In this document: one piece after another, positions 46,474-58,900 of the stretch | Layout: every line of letters begins with the position of its first letter | Position numbering within the stretch: the stretch's first letter is position 1 | Assembly (NCBI GenBank): GCA_030374765.1 | Contig: JARGXX010000006.1 | Location: 124,001 to 188,000 of the forward strand | DNA from: Agarophyton chilense | Lineage: Eukaryota; Rhodophyta; Florideophyceae; Gracilariales; Gracilariaceae | Reading direction: 5' to 3' | DNA: 64,000 nucleotides | Made by a program: the position numbers and the translations under genes | The notes under the pieces: model-generated | Told to the model about the DNA's origin: nothing | What the model saw: the letters and a program-made list of their open reading frames with translations, nothing else | Database searches by the model: none

Positions 46474-46918
46474 TGTAACGCAGTGACTGGTGTGTCAGCG
46501 TATGGGTCTCGACCGGTGGTAGAGTGGTAGAGCGGGTCTTAAGGTTCGAATCGTTGACGGCGGCACTTCCAGAGTACTTGGTGCAATGGGCTGGCGTTTA
46601 CTGAGTATTCCTACTGGTTGGAGCTACGGAAACGATGGCTTGAAGAACAATGGGTAGAACTTATATACCAAAGGGGGTTATTTAGTACACTAACTGGGCC
46701 CACCTTACTCTAAGGGAGAAGCGTCACTCGAGCCAAGTAACTAGTAATGGCGAGGCGCCGGGATCTGCCTGGCACTGTAATGCTAATCTATTACACTAAT
46801 TAGAATAATTAATAATCTACACGAGCCCAGCTGAGGTCGGCCAGTCCACGTGGCGTCTGTAAAATCCCTCAGGGACCGGCAGTTTACTGGGCTCAACGGA
46901 TATCGCTGCTCCTTCACA
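46474..46918 (-). repeat. 3' LTR of the minus-strand gypsy
   Basis: 445 bp, TG...CA, same family as the solo LTR 37286-37731. On the plus strand it carries the A-box-like TGGTAGAGCGG (46525-46535) and B-box-like GGTTCGAATC (46543-46552). Confidence 0.8.
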
Positions 46919-48832
46919 TATCTCCCTCCTTAGGATTCGAACGTCATAGTGAAGTCCAAATTGCCGCACAGCTTTCTCGGGGTCTGGCTCTAATTGGATC
47001 TGTGGGTGAACCTCCAATCTTGCCTTCGGGGTCGGAAAGTTATGATCCTTAGCGTCCTAGTGGCCTGGTCTCGAGCGGTGCCGTGCCCGACATGTCAGCT
47101 TCTTATAACCCATCCGGAGGTTAGTTGCTCTCGTTACTAGTGGGCGCGACGGGGAGTCGCATCGCCACCATCCTCAAGGGTACCAGTGCGTAAGGGCTGA
47201 CCCTTGGCTCCAGGTTGGAAATTAATGCCCCTAAAGTACTGTACGCTTTCCCAAAGTTGCTCCTTAATTCCTCCAATGTGCGTGCCTCGCGGCGACTTCC
47301 GAGCCTTGAGAGCGTCTCAGGTCTTCCTCAGATGTCGCCTGAGGACTGAATTTGTTCCCTGATGCGCGCACTACGGCGAACCGTCGGGTCGGGAGGAGGT
47401 TATAGAGACGTTTTGATATTATTAGAACCAATGGTTGCCCCCTCCTGAATGCTACGCTCTGCGCTGATGATTTTGGGCTAATAGCGGGTGGTAAATTTAG
47501 CCGGAATGGTTTGAGGCTCTTGCCAAGTGTCTTCTTCAGGGGTGTAGCCGAATCAACGGACGTGATAGCACATAGTTCTATTCTCTCCCCGACCGGCGGA
47601 GATGATACTTTCAATCACGTAGTCCAGTTGGTATTCATCCTCCGGAAGGAGAGTGTGGTTCAGGGGTGCAAATCCATCGGACTCGGTTGGAAGAGATGGA
47701 TCATCGTCATTGTCATTGACCATCGGGTCCATGGAACTAGTGGGGTCCACGGGAACTGCTTTACGGGGGTGGGGACTTGAGCGTCGACCTGAGGTCATAG
47801 TGATTTCGGTGGACCAGGGCGCTTGGACTTTGATGATTCGGGAGAACTGGAGGCTCGTGCCGCCAGATCAATAGATACCGTGTCCTGTAGGCCGTCAACT
47901 AGTTATGTAATGGTGTTTTGATTGGCCATAAAGACTTTTTATGGACCCGTAGAGCGGGGTAAGCGGTTCCACGTAGAGTTCTCGAGTTCATCACTGTCCC
48001 TCGGTGGCCGTTCCAAGTAAACAAGGTCTTCTTTCCCAAAAGGTCGGTGTGTTCCAAACGGCTTTGTCGATGTTGAACTTGTGGTGCCGTTGGGCTTGGC
48101 TTAGTACAGTTCTGGCCGATTGGAGAATGCGGTCAGTGCGGCGGTCTGGGTCGGAGTCATTTCTTCGGTTATGTCCTGGGGTATGATCGATTCGTGAAGG
48201 TCAACAGCTATCGGCGGTGGCGCTCTCGTTAGCGTTAAGTCGAAAAGCATTGTCCCTGTGGAAGCGTACACTTGCGTTTTGTAGGCATAAAGCAATGGCT
48301 CAACGTAGTCATTCCAGTACAATTGGTGCTCCGAAACGTAGTGCGCCAATCGGTCCAGAAGGGTGCGGTTGAAGCCTTTGGCTTGGCCATCGGTTTGCGG
48401 GTGGTATGCTGTTGTGGTTATATGTTTGATACCCAAGGTAACACAAACGTGTGAGAAGATTTTTGATACCAACTAGCTGCCATTTTCCGTATTGAGGTAG
48501 AGTGGCATGCCATATGGATGTACCAAGTGAGACAAGAAAGCCGTGGCGACATCCGTGGCTGTTGTCTTTCCTAGGGGTAGAGCTCGAATAAGTTTGGTAA
48601 ACCTATCGGTTATTACCAGGACGAACCGTTTCCCATGGGACGACCTATGCAAAGGTCCACGTATACCCATTGCGACAAATTTCATAGGGCCTGCGGCGGG
48701 GAAGAGTTTCAATTTGGCCTGATGATTGGCGCGATACCCTCGGATTTGTGTGCACGAAGTACAGTTCTGTGCAGTTTGCCAAAGGTTCTGCACCATTACT
48801 GGCCAGTAGAAGAACTTTCTTATGGACTGGTA
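46474..48832 (-). mobile_element. Ty3/gypsy LTR retrotransposon, minus strand, 3' part only
   Basis: On the minus strand from 48832: integrase zinc finger (CTSCTQIRGYRANHQ near 48740), integrase core (DRFTKLIRALPLG, then TAYHPQTDGQAKGFNRTLLD near 48380), a chromodomain-like segment (YQLDYVIESI near 47620), a polypurine tract (AAGGAGGGAGA, complement of 46920-46930) and the 3' LTR. Its 5' part is missing: the copia at 48833 begins inside the integrase, and no continuation lies beyond that copia. Several breaks. It lies tail-in within the plus-strand gypsy integrase. Confidence 0.75.
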
Positions 48833-49520
48833 TGTCGGTGCAAGTGCCTATGCTGTCACTGAAAACCAAATATGCAGGAGAGCATGGGCCGTTTTGGAGG
48901 GTGCCTCTGGAAAAGCGCATATGCATATCAGCCAGACCTCAACGTGAACTCGTGCTTTGATTGGCTACTGCAAATATGCACCTGCAATGTGGTGTGTACA
49001 AGTGGTATGGCACTACTGGGATTTTCTGGAGTACACGTGTGTACGTTGTCTACTTGTACTATTGTGCACGCTATTCAGGATGTCCAGCTGGTGTACTACG
49101 TACACGTCTCCCAAGGTGTAACGAATGTACATGGAGAAGAGCGTGTCATGTGTATTACAGAAGACTTGGTGTACTGTGCTGGAAGGTGAACGTGTATGGA
49201 GGCGGATTGCAAGAAGCGTGTGCTGGCATATTGAATTTGTGCACACGTCAGTGTAATGATGTGCTGTGCACTGTTGTATTTCCTTGTTGTGTGCTGCAAT
49301 GAACTTTGGCTAGGGTTAATGTCGTGCTTGAATATGATTGGTAGTATTGGGTGTCCCTGCTTTGTAGTCTAGGGTTTACTCTGGGTTGGCATCTAGTTGG
49401 CTGACGTTTTTTGAGTTGCATATAAGTGAGAGATTGAGCACCTCCAAGTAAATCCGAGCCAGAGCTGGCGAACTTTCCTTTCATCCCTCAACCTTTCCTT
49501 CAGCCTTTCCCTTTCCATCA
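48833..49520 (+). repeat. 5' LTR of the copia element 48833-54378
   Basis: TGTCGGTGC to CCATCA, 688 bp. A TATA-like ATATAAG lies near 49420. No TGG-type primer site is seen directly behind it (GTTAACC follows). Confidence 0.88.
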
Positions 49521-52500
49521 GTTAACCATCCTCCGGAGGTCTCGTAAGGAGCAACACGCCTTCTCCTTTTGACGTGGGAGGAGGTAGACTGCAGAAAAAC
49601 ATTATTTTTCCAGAAGAGCTCTGGGGGCCAGGGGTCCGACCTTTAGGGACGCGGGTATAGGAAGGCCTGCCAGTGCGCCCGCAGACTATTGTCTGTTCAA
49701 TCTTGAAGAATTGTTTGTTGTTTGTTATTTTTATTTTGTTGTTGTTGTCTGTTGTTGTTGTTCACTTGTCTGTTGCTTCCCAGCCATCTCTCTCGGCATC
49801 TTGTGACACTTTGCACAGCATGGATTCGTTCAGTGTGGTGAAAATCGAAAAGCTGGTTGAGGATAACTTCCACGTATGGAAGCAGAAGATTGAGCTGCTG
49901 CTTGCACTCAAGGACCTCGACGGTCACCTCGACTCTGTCAGACCCACTGACGAAGATGAGCTGTCGACTGGGAAGAAGAAAGATGCCAAGGCCAGAGCTA
50001 TTATTGGTCTCACACTCAGTGATGAGCATTTAGATCATGTGCGGGACGCCGACAACGCTGCCGATATGTGGAAAGCCATTTGCGATGTGTTCCAACGCAA
50101 AACTCTGCTCAACAAAATCAACGCCCGACGGTCCTTCTACTCTGCCAAGATGCGTGATGATGAGAAAATGCTACAGTTCATCAACCGTGTACGTCATCAG
50201 GCATCGGACCTGAAGTGTATGGACGTTGTTGTTGAGGAGGAGGACATCGCTATGGCCATCCTATGCGGACTTCCGGAAAGATTCGAGCACCTCATCGGGG
50301 CAATTGATACCACGATTGGCGATCGTCAACTCACGCTAGAGTTTGTGAAGAGTCGTTTGCTGCAAGAAGAGCAGCGAATGAACGATCGTGCCAAAGAGGA
50401 GTCCGGAAGTGAGGCAGCTTTGGTTGGCAGGCAGTCGCGATGGAAGAACATCGAGTGTCATTATTGTCATAAGAAAGGTCATATCCAAAGGAACTGTTTC
50501 AAAAAGCAACGTGATGAGGCTAACAACGCTCAGAAAGCTGCTGCCCACCCAAATGTGCAACATTATTACCGCGAAGAGCATGGTTGGGGTGACAGCGACA
50601 CTGAGTACGTTTGCCTCGTTGCCAGCGGTACCTCTAAGGCCCCCAACAGTGACTGGATTGTGGACTCTGGAGCTACCGCACACATGACTTATGACGACTC
50701 CATGTTCCAATCGTATGAGAGCAAGGTGTCCCCTGGTGTAAGTATCGGCAACGATTCCAAGTTAGAGTCTCATGGCCAAGGTTTTGTTGAAATGGATCTG
50801 TCTGTTGAGGGGTTCACGCGCAAGTGCAAGCTAAACAAGGTAGTGCACGTCCCAAATCTGCGGTACCACCTGCTGTCGGTATCTGCAATTTGTGACTTGG
50901 ATGCTACTGTTGTGTTCGACAAGCACAAGGTGTGCGTGTACAAGGGCTCTACTCTGATTGCCCAAGGACGCTGCGTCAAAGGCCTGTACTACCTCTGCAC
51001 TGCAGTGTCACAACTTGGTGATGTAAGCAGTGCACTTGTGTCGCACCTGTCGATATGGCATGCTCGCATGGCTCACATTCACTCGTACATATGTGGTCCA
51101 GTGGAGGTTGGTTCCTTGGGAGGCTCGCGCTATTTTGTCACATTCATCGACGATCACAGTCGGTACTGCTTCCTGTACATGCTCAAGACCAAGGATGAGG
51201 TGTTCCAGATGTTCGTGAAGTGGCTCAAGTTTGTTCAAAACCAAACTGGTACACGAGTCAAATCCATCGCTGCTCGTGAGTGCGTACTTTGTGCGCTACG
51301 AACGGACAATGGTGGGGAGTACCTTTCCAAGGAGTTTGCAAAAGAACTTGAGTCACATGGTATTGAACATCAGCAAACTGTGCCTTACAATCCGCAGCAG
51401 ACCGGGCTGGCCGAAAGGTTAAACCGCACACTAATGGATCTGGTCAGGTCAATGCTTTGTCACAAGAAACTCCCCGAAAGCTTCTGGGCAGAAGCACTGA
51501 ATGTTGCGGCGTATGTGCGCAACCGAGTTACATGCAAGGCATTGCCAAGTACCGTGAAACCATACGAATTGTGGCATGGACACAAGCCTAATGTGAGTAA
51601 TATGCATGTGTTTGGGAGCAAGTGCTGGTACAAGGTGGTAGATCATAAGCTGAGAAAGCTGGAGGACCGTGCCGTTGAGGCGATCTTCATTGGGTACACT
51701 GCTGCATCCAATGGCTACAAGCTGTGGGATGGGCAGAAGAGAAAGGTGGTAGTGTCGAGAGATGTGATGTTTGATGAACGCAACGAATTAGATGAGACTA
51801 CTGATCATTGTGATGAGAACTATACCGAGATTGAAATTTCGGTGAAGTCGATATCTGACCAAACCTCCACCTCTCAACCATCAGTTGAACCCAATGAAGA
51901 GGATCCTGACACGGCTACACCTCCGGATGAGGTACCAGGAAGTGGTGCTGAAGAATCCACCGATATTCCACAAGATGCTCCTGAAGTGCCACAGCCAGTG
52001 CCATTGCATAGGTCTACTCGTGTGCGAAAGCCGACTTCGTCCTCGTGGCGCCCAACTCCTCTACGCACGGCCAGTGATGACACTCCTAGCTCGTACAGCG
52101 ATGCACTGTCCCGTCCTGATTGCAAGTCGTGGATCAAGGAGATGGACAGCGAGTATGAGTCTTTAATGGAGCATGACACATGGGACTTAGTGCTTAGGCC
52201 AGCAGACAGCAACGTGATATAATCCAAGTGGGTATTTGTGCAGAAGTATGAAGCAGGTGCTGACGGTGAGCCGACAGTTCGGTACAAGGCTCATCTGGTT
52301 GCTCGTGGTTTCCTACAGATTGAGGGCGTCGACTTCTCCGAGACGTATGCGCCAGTGGTCAAGTTCACATCGGTGAGGATGATTCTGTCGCATGTGGCAG
52401 TGCAAGATTATCACCTACACCAGATGGATGTGAAGACTGCATTCTTGAACGGAGACCTCGACGAGACTGTGTACATGGAGCAACCGGACGGATTCATTAA

Positions 52501-53691
52501 ATCCGGAAACGAGGACTTGGTGTGCAAACTGAAGAAAGCTCTTTATGGGCTACAACAGGCACCAAGGCAGTGGCACGCAAAGATATATGCGTTTCTTGGT
52601 GGGGAGATGGGTCTCAAGCCGAACGCCGCAGACGAGTTTGTTTACACCGGAGTGGAGCTTGGAGTCATGGTAATCATTGCTCTGTATGTAGACGACCTGT
52701 TTATTGCAAGTCCGAGTATTGATGCGATTAAGCACGTGAAAAATGAGGTGTCAAACCGTTTCCGCATGAAGGACCTAAATGAGGCTCGCATGGTTCTCGT
52801 TTTCGAAATTCACCGTGACCGAGCCAAGAAAATGCTGTTCCTGACGCAGTCAGCGTACACGCACAAGGTCCTGGAACGTTTTGGTATGTGCCAGTCAAAG
52901 CCAGTGGACACTCTCATGGACTCCGGTGTGGACCTTACTCAGATTGGGGAACCTTTGACCAGCATACCTTACAGGCAAGCGATTGGATGCCTGATGTATC
53001 TTTCTGTGGGGACTCGACCGGACATTTCATTTGCAGTGTCCAAGTTGGCAAAGTTTGTCGAGAAACCTGGAGAGACTCATTGGAAGGCAGTCAAGCGCGT
53101 GCTGAGGTACCTCAATGGAACTCGATTATTCGGACTCACATATGGCTCATGCACGGATACTCAGCTGTACGGATACGTTGACTCGGACTGGGCCGGGGAC
53201 ACTTCCTCTCGCAAATCCACTAGTGGATTTGTGTTCATGATGTGTGGTGCTCCGGTGTCTTGGGGCTCTCGCCAACAGGAAGTGGTTGCGCTGTCCAGTG
53301 CTGAAGCTGAGTATGTGAGTCTGTGCACTGGGACGAAGGAGGCGATCTGGCTGAAACGACTGTGGAATGGCATCGGCAACGCAAGTGGTCTGCAAGTGGA
53401 CAAGTCCGTAAAGCTCTTGGTAGAACCCACGACTGTGTATGTCGACAATCAGGGTTCCATAGACCTCGCCCGGAATGGAGTTGTGAAAAAGCGAAGCAAG
53501 CATATTTACATTCGCTTTCACTTCACGCGAGCGGCTGTACAGGACAAGTCCATTGAGTTGCAGTACTGCCCCACCGGGAACATGGTTCCCGACATGCTAA
53601 CCAAATCCCTTGGTTGTGTAAAGCTGAAGAAGTTTCGAAGTGAGAGTGGCTTGATGCCCCTAGACCTCTGAAGTCAGTGACAGAGGGGGGG

Positions 53692-54378
53692 TGTTGGTGC
53701 AAGTGCCTATGCTGTCACTGAAAACCAAATGTGCAGGAGAGCATGGGCTCTTTTGGAGGGTGCCTCTGGAAAAGCGCATATGCGTATCATCCGGACCTCA
53801 ACGTGAACTCGTGCTGTGATTGTCTACTGCAAATATGCACCTGCAATGTGGTGTGTACAAGTGGTATGGCACTATTGGGATTTTCTGGAGTACACATGTG
53901 TACGTTGTCTACTTGTACTATTGTGCACGCTATTCAGAATGTCCAGCTGGTGTACTATGTACACGTTTCACAAGGTGTCACGAATGTACATGGAGAAGAG
54001 CGTGTCATGTGTGTTACAAAAGACTTGGTGTACTGTGCTGGAAGGTGAACGTGTGTGGAGGCGGATTGCAAGAAGCGTGTGCTGGCATTTTGAATTTGTG
54101 CACACGTCAGTGTAATGATGTGCTGTGCACTGTTGTATTTCCTTGTTGTTTGCTGCAATGAACTTTGGCTAGGGTTAATGTCGTGCTTGAATATGATTGG
54201 TAGTATTGGGTGTCCCTGCTTTGTAGTCTAGGGTTTACTCTGGATTGGCGTCTAGATGGCTGACATTTTTGAGTTTTATATAAGTGAGAGATTGAGCACC
54301 TCCAAGTAAATCCGAGCCAGAGCTGGCGAACTTTCCTTTCATCCCTCAACCTTTCCTTCAGCCTTTCCCTCACCATCA
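53692..54378 (+). repeat. 3' LTR of the copia element 48833-54378
   Basis: TGTTGGTGC to CCATCA, 687 bp, directly behind the polypurine tract AGAGGGGGGG (53682-53691). Confidence 0.9.
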
Positions 54379-54484
54379 ATATTTTCCCATCTGTATCGCA
54401 TAAAGATACCGACGGGCGATCCGAGGATCCCAAGATCCGTTCTTTTCACTAAATCTATTCGTCAGGATATGACAGCTAGGGTGG

Positions 54485-55015
54485 GTGGATATGGGGGAGG
54501 GTGTTGCAGGAGAAATGGACAATATATTATCTGATCGGGCTGAGGTTGCAGACAGCGAAAACGAAGAAGATGATGAGCCTCCATCGCATCAACCGTCGTT
54601 GCGCCCTACAAGCAGCACATCCTCCCCTGCTCCCACATTTCCTTTGGTGCTTAAGACGAGCCGCCGCGGCTCTCTCGGTTGTCAAGACTCTATTATGGAG
54701 CTTTTCAAATCATTTATGCTACAGGAGAGGGAATTCAGGGAGGAGGAAAGAGAAAAAGGGCACAGGAACGAGAGGACGATCGGGCAAGAAGATCGGAAGC
54801 AGCACGATTCCGTGCATAAATCAGAGAGGAGGAGCGAAAGGAAAGGGAGGGGGACCGCACAGAGGCTAGGTTACAGAGGAAAGAAGACCAGAAATCCTTT
54901 AAATCGTACATGCGGATGATGATGATGCTGTTCACTGAACTGGACGGAAGTAGCTCTGGTGTACGGTTACTTGAGCTTTTAAAAAGTTTGGTAACAGTGC
55001 CTCTAGAAAAATAGA
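54485..55015 (+). pseudogene. Charged coiled-coil protein, probable second gene of a PIF/Harbinger-like transposon
   Basis: The N-terminal half is acidic and Ser/Pro-rich (NEEDDEPPSHQPSLRPTSST). It is followed by a Glu/Arg-rich, probably coiled-coil segment (FMLQEREFREEEREK near 54715-54760; RTEARLQRKEDQKSFKSYM near 54855-54915) and a Leu-rich end (VRLLELLKSLVTVP) with a stop near 55013. A frameshift and a stop in the middle disable it. Harbinger elements carry a Myb/SANT-like DNA-binding partner beside the transposase, and such proteins often end in a coiled coil of this kind. No Myb motif is left to see, so the link rests on position: it converges with the transposase fragment at 55031-55288. 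Confidence 0.4.
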
Positions 55016-55030
55016 GGTAGCTTCGATGCT

Positions 55031-55288
55031 TTAATGAGGCAAGAAAGTTGTAAGGATCTGGTTGATTTTCATGGGACGAGTTCGCAGATTGAAAAGTAGG
55101 ACGACCATGTTTAATATCAATCGACGTTCTCCACTCTCTTTGTACACGGTCCTGTCTTTGAGACGTAGGAAGGAGCCCTGGAAGGCTCTCATTCGCCACT
55201 CTGAGCCTTGACGTACCGACGTAGCTTGCTTCGCGCGATGCAAAACTGCAGGCTCAGCTGTATCAGGAAGCGATTGAGCAGACTTCAC
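55031..55288 (-). pseudogene. C-terminal fragment of a DDE_Tnp_4 (PIF/Harbinger-like) transposase
   Basis: 86 residues ending in an own stop. EWRMRAFQGSFLRLKDRT, then ILNMVVLLFNLRTRPMKINQ, follows the pattern of the last part of DDE_Tnp_4 transposases, in which an E-x-G/R-M-R block is followed by a run of hydrophobics and a FNLRT-x-x-x-x-NQI end. The upstream part is cut off at 55308 by the LTR of a gypsy element and would lie beyond the right end of this window. The catalytic Asp residues are therefore not visible. The call rests on recalled family patterns and not on an alignment. Confidence 0.55.
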
Positions 55289-55308
55289 TAAAAAAGGGTT
55301 ATGTCCTC

Positions 55309-55942
55309 TGTCGTATAGTGGCAGAAGGGCTGACCTTTGAAGTTGTCGATATACTACACTGACCTTGTAGGTGATGGATGCGAGGGATCATCGGCCGTGC
55401 AGATCCGGGCGAGCTACCATCTAGATGTTGTCAGCCACGTGTAGTGTTGACATGTACCTTCTGGTTGAGTAATTGTTACTAATTGTAATTGTAATTATAC
55501 TTATTTTTGTACAGTAGTGGAATGGCCACCTGGCACTGTAGCCAGTACTGGCCAGGTCTCTGACACTAGGTCAGAGACCGTGCCTTGCTGGCTCCTCCCG
55601 GGTGATCTGGAGAGTGCAGTCCACTGCAAATAGGGAACTGCACCTCCTCCATCCTAGTCTGATAAAGACAGGCCCCACTTGGGTCACAACTATACCTTTT
55701 GGTTCATTGTTTCTCAACTACCACACAGGCTTTCCCGCGCGTCGACGCCTACCATCTCTCACCTACACGGTATAGGCTAGTTGCCCCGCCGTTTGCCCTT
55801 GCGGGTTTTCATGGTGCCCTGTTACCATCGAGGTTTATCACGTCTACCTTCTAAGGTTGAGGGTCACCACGCTTCCTACGGTTGAGGGTCACCACGCTCC
55901 CGAGACAAAACAGTAGCATACCCCAGAGGTGACTCTACGACA
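55309..55942 (+). repeat. 5' LTR of the chromodomain-type gypsy
   Basis: 634 bp bounded by TGTCGTA and TACGACA. A 10-bp perfect hairpin (GGTCTCTGAC, loop ACTAG, GTCAGAGACC; 55555-55579) is preserved in the solo copy at 10223-10831. Two direct copies of GGTTGAGGGTCACCACGCT lie near its end (about 55855-55900). Confidence 0.9.
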
Positions 55943-58900
55943 TTTTGGTCTCCCGACTTAGAAAGTGTTTTTAGGTTTCGTCGTAACTTCACGGTTTACA
56001 CGAGATTCCAAGAAGGATTGCACGCTCGTACACCTATTTGGTTTCAGGAAATCCCGCAAAGCAATACAGGATACCACTATTGGTCACAAATGGAACGACC
56101 TAAAAGGAATACACGTGGTACGAGCGCCCCGCCAAGCCATAAAGGTCTTAAAGGAGCCCCATCGGCTCAACCGATTCTGGAAAACCCCGAGGACCTGCTC
56201 CCGCACGCTCGGGACAAAACCGGAAAGGTACATGGTCCGCCGCCTATGGCAACGGAACCTCAAAGGGAATTACCAATTGAGGTTGCAGCGGAAGAGCTAT
56301 GGCCTCAGCTCGAAGAGCGAACGAAAGTGCTCGTCACCCTGGCTGTCGAGGATGCATCAACCGTAAAGGAGAAGTCGGGTACCCGGATGGTTCCGCCCTC
56401 AATGGAAGTCGATGCATCTACCCGTATTGTGGTTGACAGAGCAGCTCAAAAGCTATCGGACACGATACCTGAAATGGTGAAACAGTATCTCTTTACAGAT
56501 GCTAGGGAGCATGTTTACAGCGCTGTGCAGGACCTTTGGGTTTCCGAGGGATTCGCAGAATCCCAACCTACATAGGTGAACATCGCAAAGCGCATACCTC
56601 AAGGGTTCCAAATGGGTCATTCCATCCATTCCAAACACCTACCTACTGACAGTGAGTACTTACAAGGTCCCAAGGCAGAGTCAGGAGGTCCTGGAGAAGG
56701 TAGATCTTCAAGACATTTATCTGCCACCAATTACTAGTTTCGTTCAAAAGGATACCCATGGAGGTGGTCCCAAGGACGATTCGTCTGACTCCTTGGATGA
56801 GCGACGAAGAAACCGAAAAGGGAAGAAGTGGAGGACGAAGAGGGGAAAGAATCGAGAGGATGAATCAGACCTCGACTCGTCAGACTCCAGTTCCGATACG
56901 AGTTCATCGTCGGATGATGACCGTAAAGGTAAAAAGAAGAAGAAACCGAACAGGTTGACGAAGAAGTCGTCGAAAAAGAACCGAAAGGGTAAAAAGCGAC
57001 ACAATGAGTCGCCCGACTCTGAGTCGGATACCGAAATGGACCTGGAGGCGCACCAACCGTTGAACGATATGTTCACCAAAGCGGTTGATTACAGGACTTA
57101 TCGGTTGATCAACAAGTCTTCTGAATACACCCAAGAGGTTGCTCAGAAGATTACTAAGCACCACAAGAAGCTCAGCTTCCAAATGGGTGACACATCCTTC
57201 ACAGGTACGGATCCTATTGCGGTGATTGAGATTCTACAGAAGTTCAAGCTGGCATGTGACCAAAATGGGTTTTCCGAGGGCGCTGCTATGTGCGTATTTC
57301 AGTTTTACCTTAAAAAACAAGCATACTACTTGCTGCAGGGTAGGCTCCGCGGCAATACCTTAGCGGTAGATGAGGATGGCACAGAGATGTTGGAGTCATA
57401 CCCAGAAGTGGGTAATTTCCTTTTGGAAACATATGCCACCGATGAGGTTATCCAAGAGGCTTACTCGGAAGTCCTCGCCTACCATCAAAGGTCTCGGCAA
57501 ACCGAATCGGAGTTTTCGCTCGCGCTGTGGAATCTGGCAACCCGCTGTGGTATTGTGGTCACTACCTCTAGGTTAACGTCACTATTTGCCGACAATGTCG
57601 ACAAAGCGATCCGTTTCCAGGTACGAAAATACCTGGCCACTAGCAGAAAGGTAGACTACAATGGGTTGGCTCGATACTCTCAGGGCCTTGGAGATACCCT
57701 TCGGCTGGGAAAGAGACCAGCCGTGCCTCCAACCAGGAAGGATAAACCGAAAAGGTCGGTCTTGGAAATTGAAGATACCACAACCTCAGAGGGTAGCTCG
57801 CACCTCGAAGTACCTACAGGGACCGCTATTCACTTGGTAGCGACCCAGGGGCGGTTCTCGAAACTTTCGATGGTAGGAAATTGGTCGTCAACGCGTACAC
57901 CACACTCAATACATTCGCCATCAAGTTCGGTGAGCTCCCATAGGAAGCCGGGAGCGAGCTACCATAACTCGCCACCCACATCCTACGCCACTGCTCCCAC
58001 CAACGAGGTTTCGAAACCCCCCTCAATAGTAACGCGAAACCCCCAAACTGGTGGCCTCGTTTGCTGGTTATGTCTCGCGACAGACCATTTGGCAAAAAAT
58101 TGCGCTAACTTACCTCCAGGGATGAGAGACCAGTTGATTCAGGCTCGCATTCAGAATCACCAACGCCTGTATGGGTCTTCAACGCAAGCACCAAATAGGT
58201 TCCAACCCCGTACACCGGTACAGGTCAATACCATCGAAGAAACACCAAACTTGGACTCAACCCCTCCCGTACAGGAGGAAAACACTGAGCGGTTGGCGTA
58301 ATGGCTGAACCCAACCTGCAAGTGGAAGGCCGATCGATACCGAGAACCTTGAAGGTGGAAGAGAACACGTCACAACCAGGTCCGATTTGTCGTATGAAGT
58401 ACAACAACTATAAAGCACGTGCTTCAATGTGTTTCTCCGATCGCCTTGCCGTTCCGGTCACCTGCGTGTTGGATGCGGGGGCCGGCCCAAACGCCCTGAA
58501 CTCCCGCGTCATACCTGAGGCGGTACTTCGGAACTTGAGGCGACCTCCCGACAACAACCCGCTGGTGGATGCAAATGAACGCCTATTAAACCTTCGAGGT
58601 ATGCTCCCAATTGTGGTGCAGCTCGGGCACCTCAAGGTAGGACTGCAGTTTTTTGTTGTCGACCGTTTACCGACAGACTGTCTACTAGGTACGAACTTCA
58701 TTGACAGACATTTCAAAGCAATCCTTCCTGGTTCCCATACAGTCGCCCTACGTCAGGGGGGACGAATTGCCATTTTAGGTAATACAGAAACCAAACGGGG
58801 ATGGTTCGTCAAACCGATGAAGACAATATCCACCGAAACGGTCTCCAACAAAGTGCGCATTACCAAACAGGTTGTTATCCCGGCAATGCACCAAATATTG

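Larger units (their letters stand above)
48833..54378 (+). mobile_element. Ty1/copia LTR retrotransposon, nearly whole
   Basis: The best preserved retroelement here, 5.5 kb with two LTRs of 688 and 687 bp differing at roughly 30 sites by eye. Parts: Gag (from about 49820, MDSFSVVKIEKLVEDNF) with a CCHC knuckle (CHYCHKKGHIQRNC near 50460), protease (WIVDSGATAHMT near 50660), integrase (about 51040-51780, FIDDHSRYCF, RTDNGGEYLS, GLAERLNRT), RT (about 52200-53000, DVKTAFLNGDLDE, YVDDLFIAS) and RNase H to 53668, then a G-rich polypurine tract. About one break is seen in the coding part. The outer flanks do not show a shared duplication. Confidence 0.92.
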
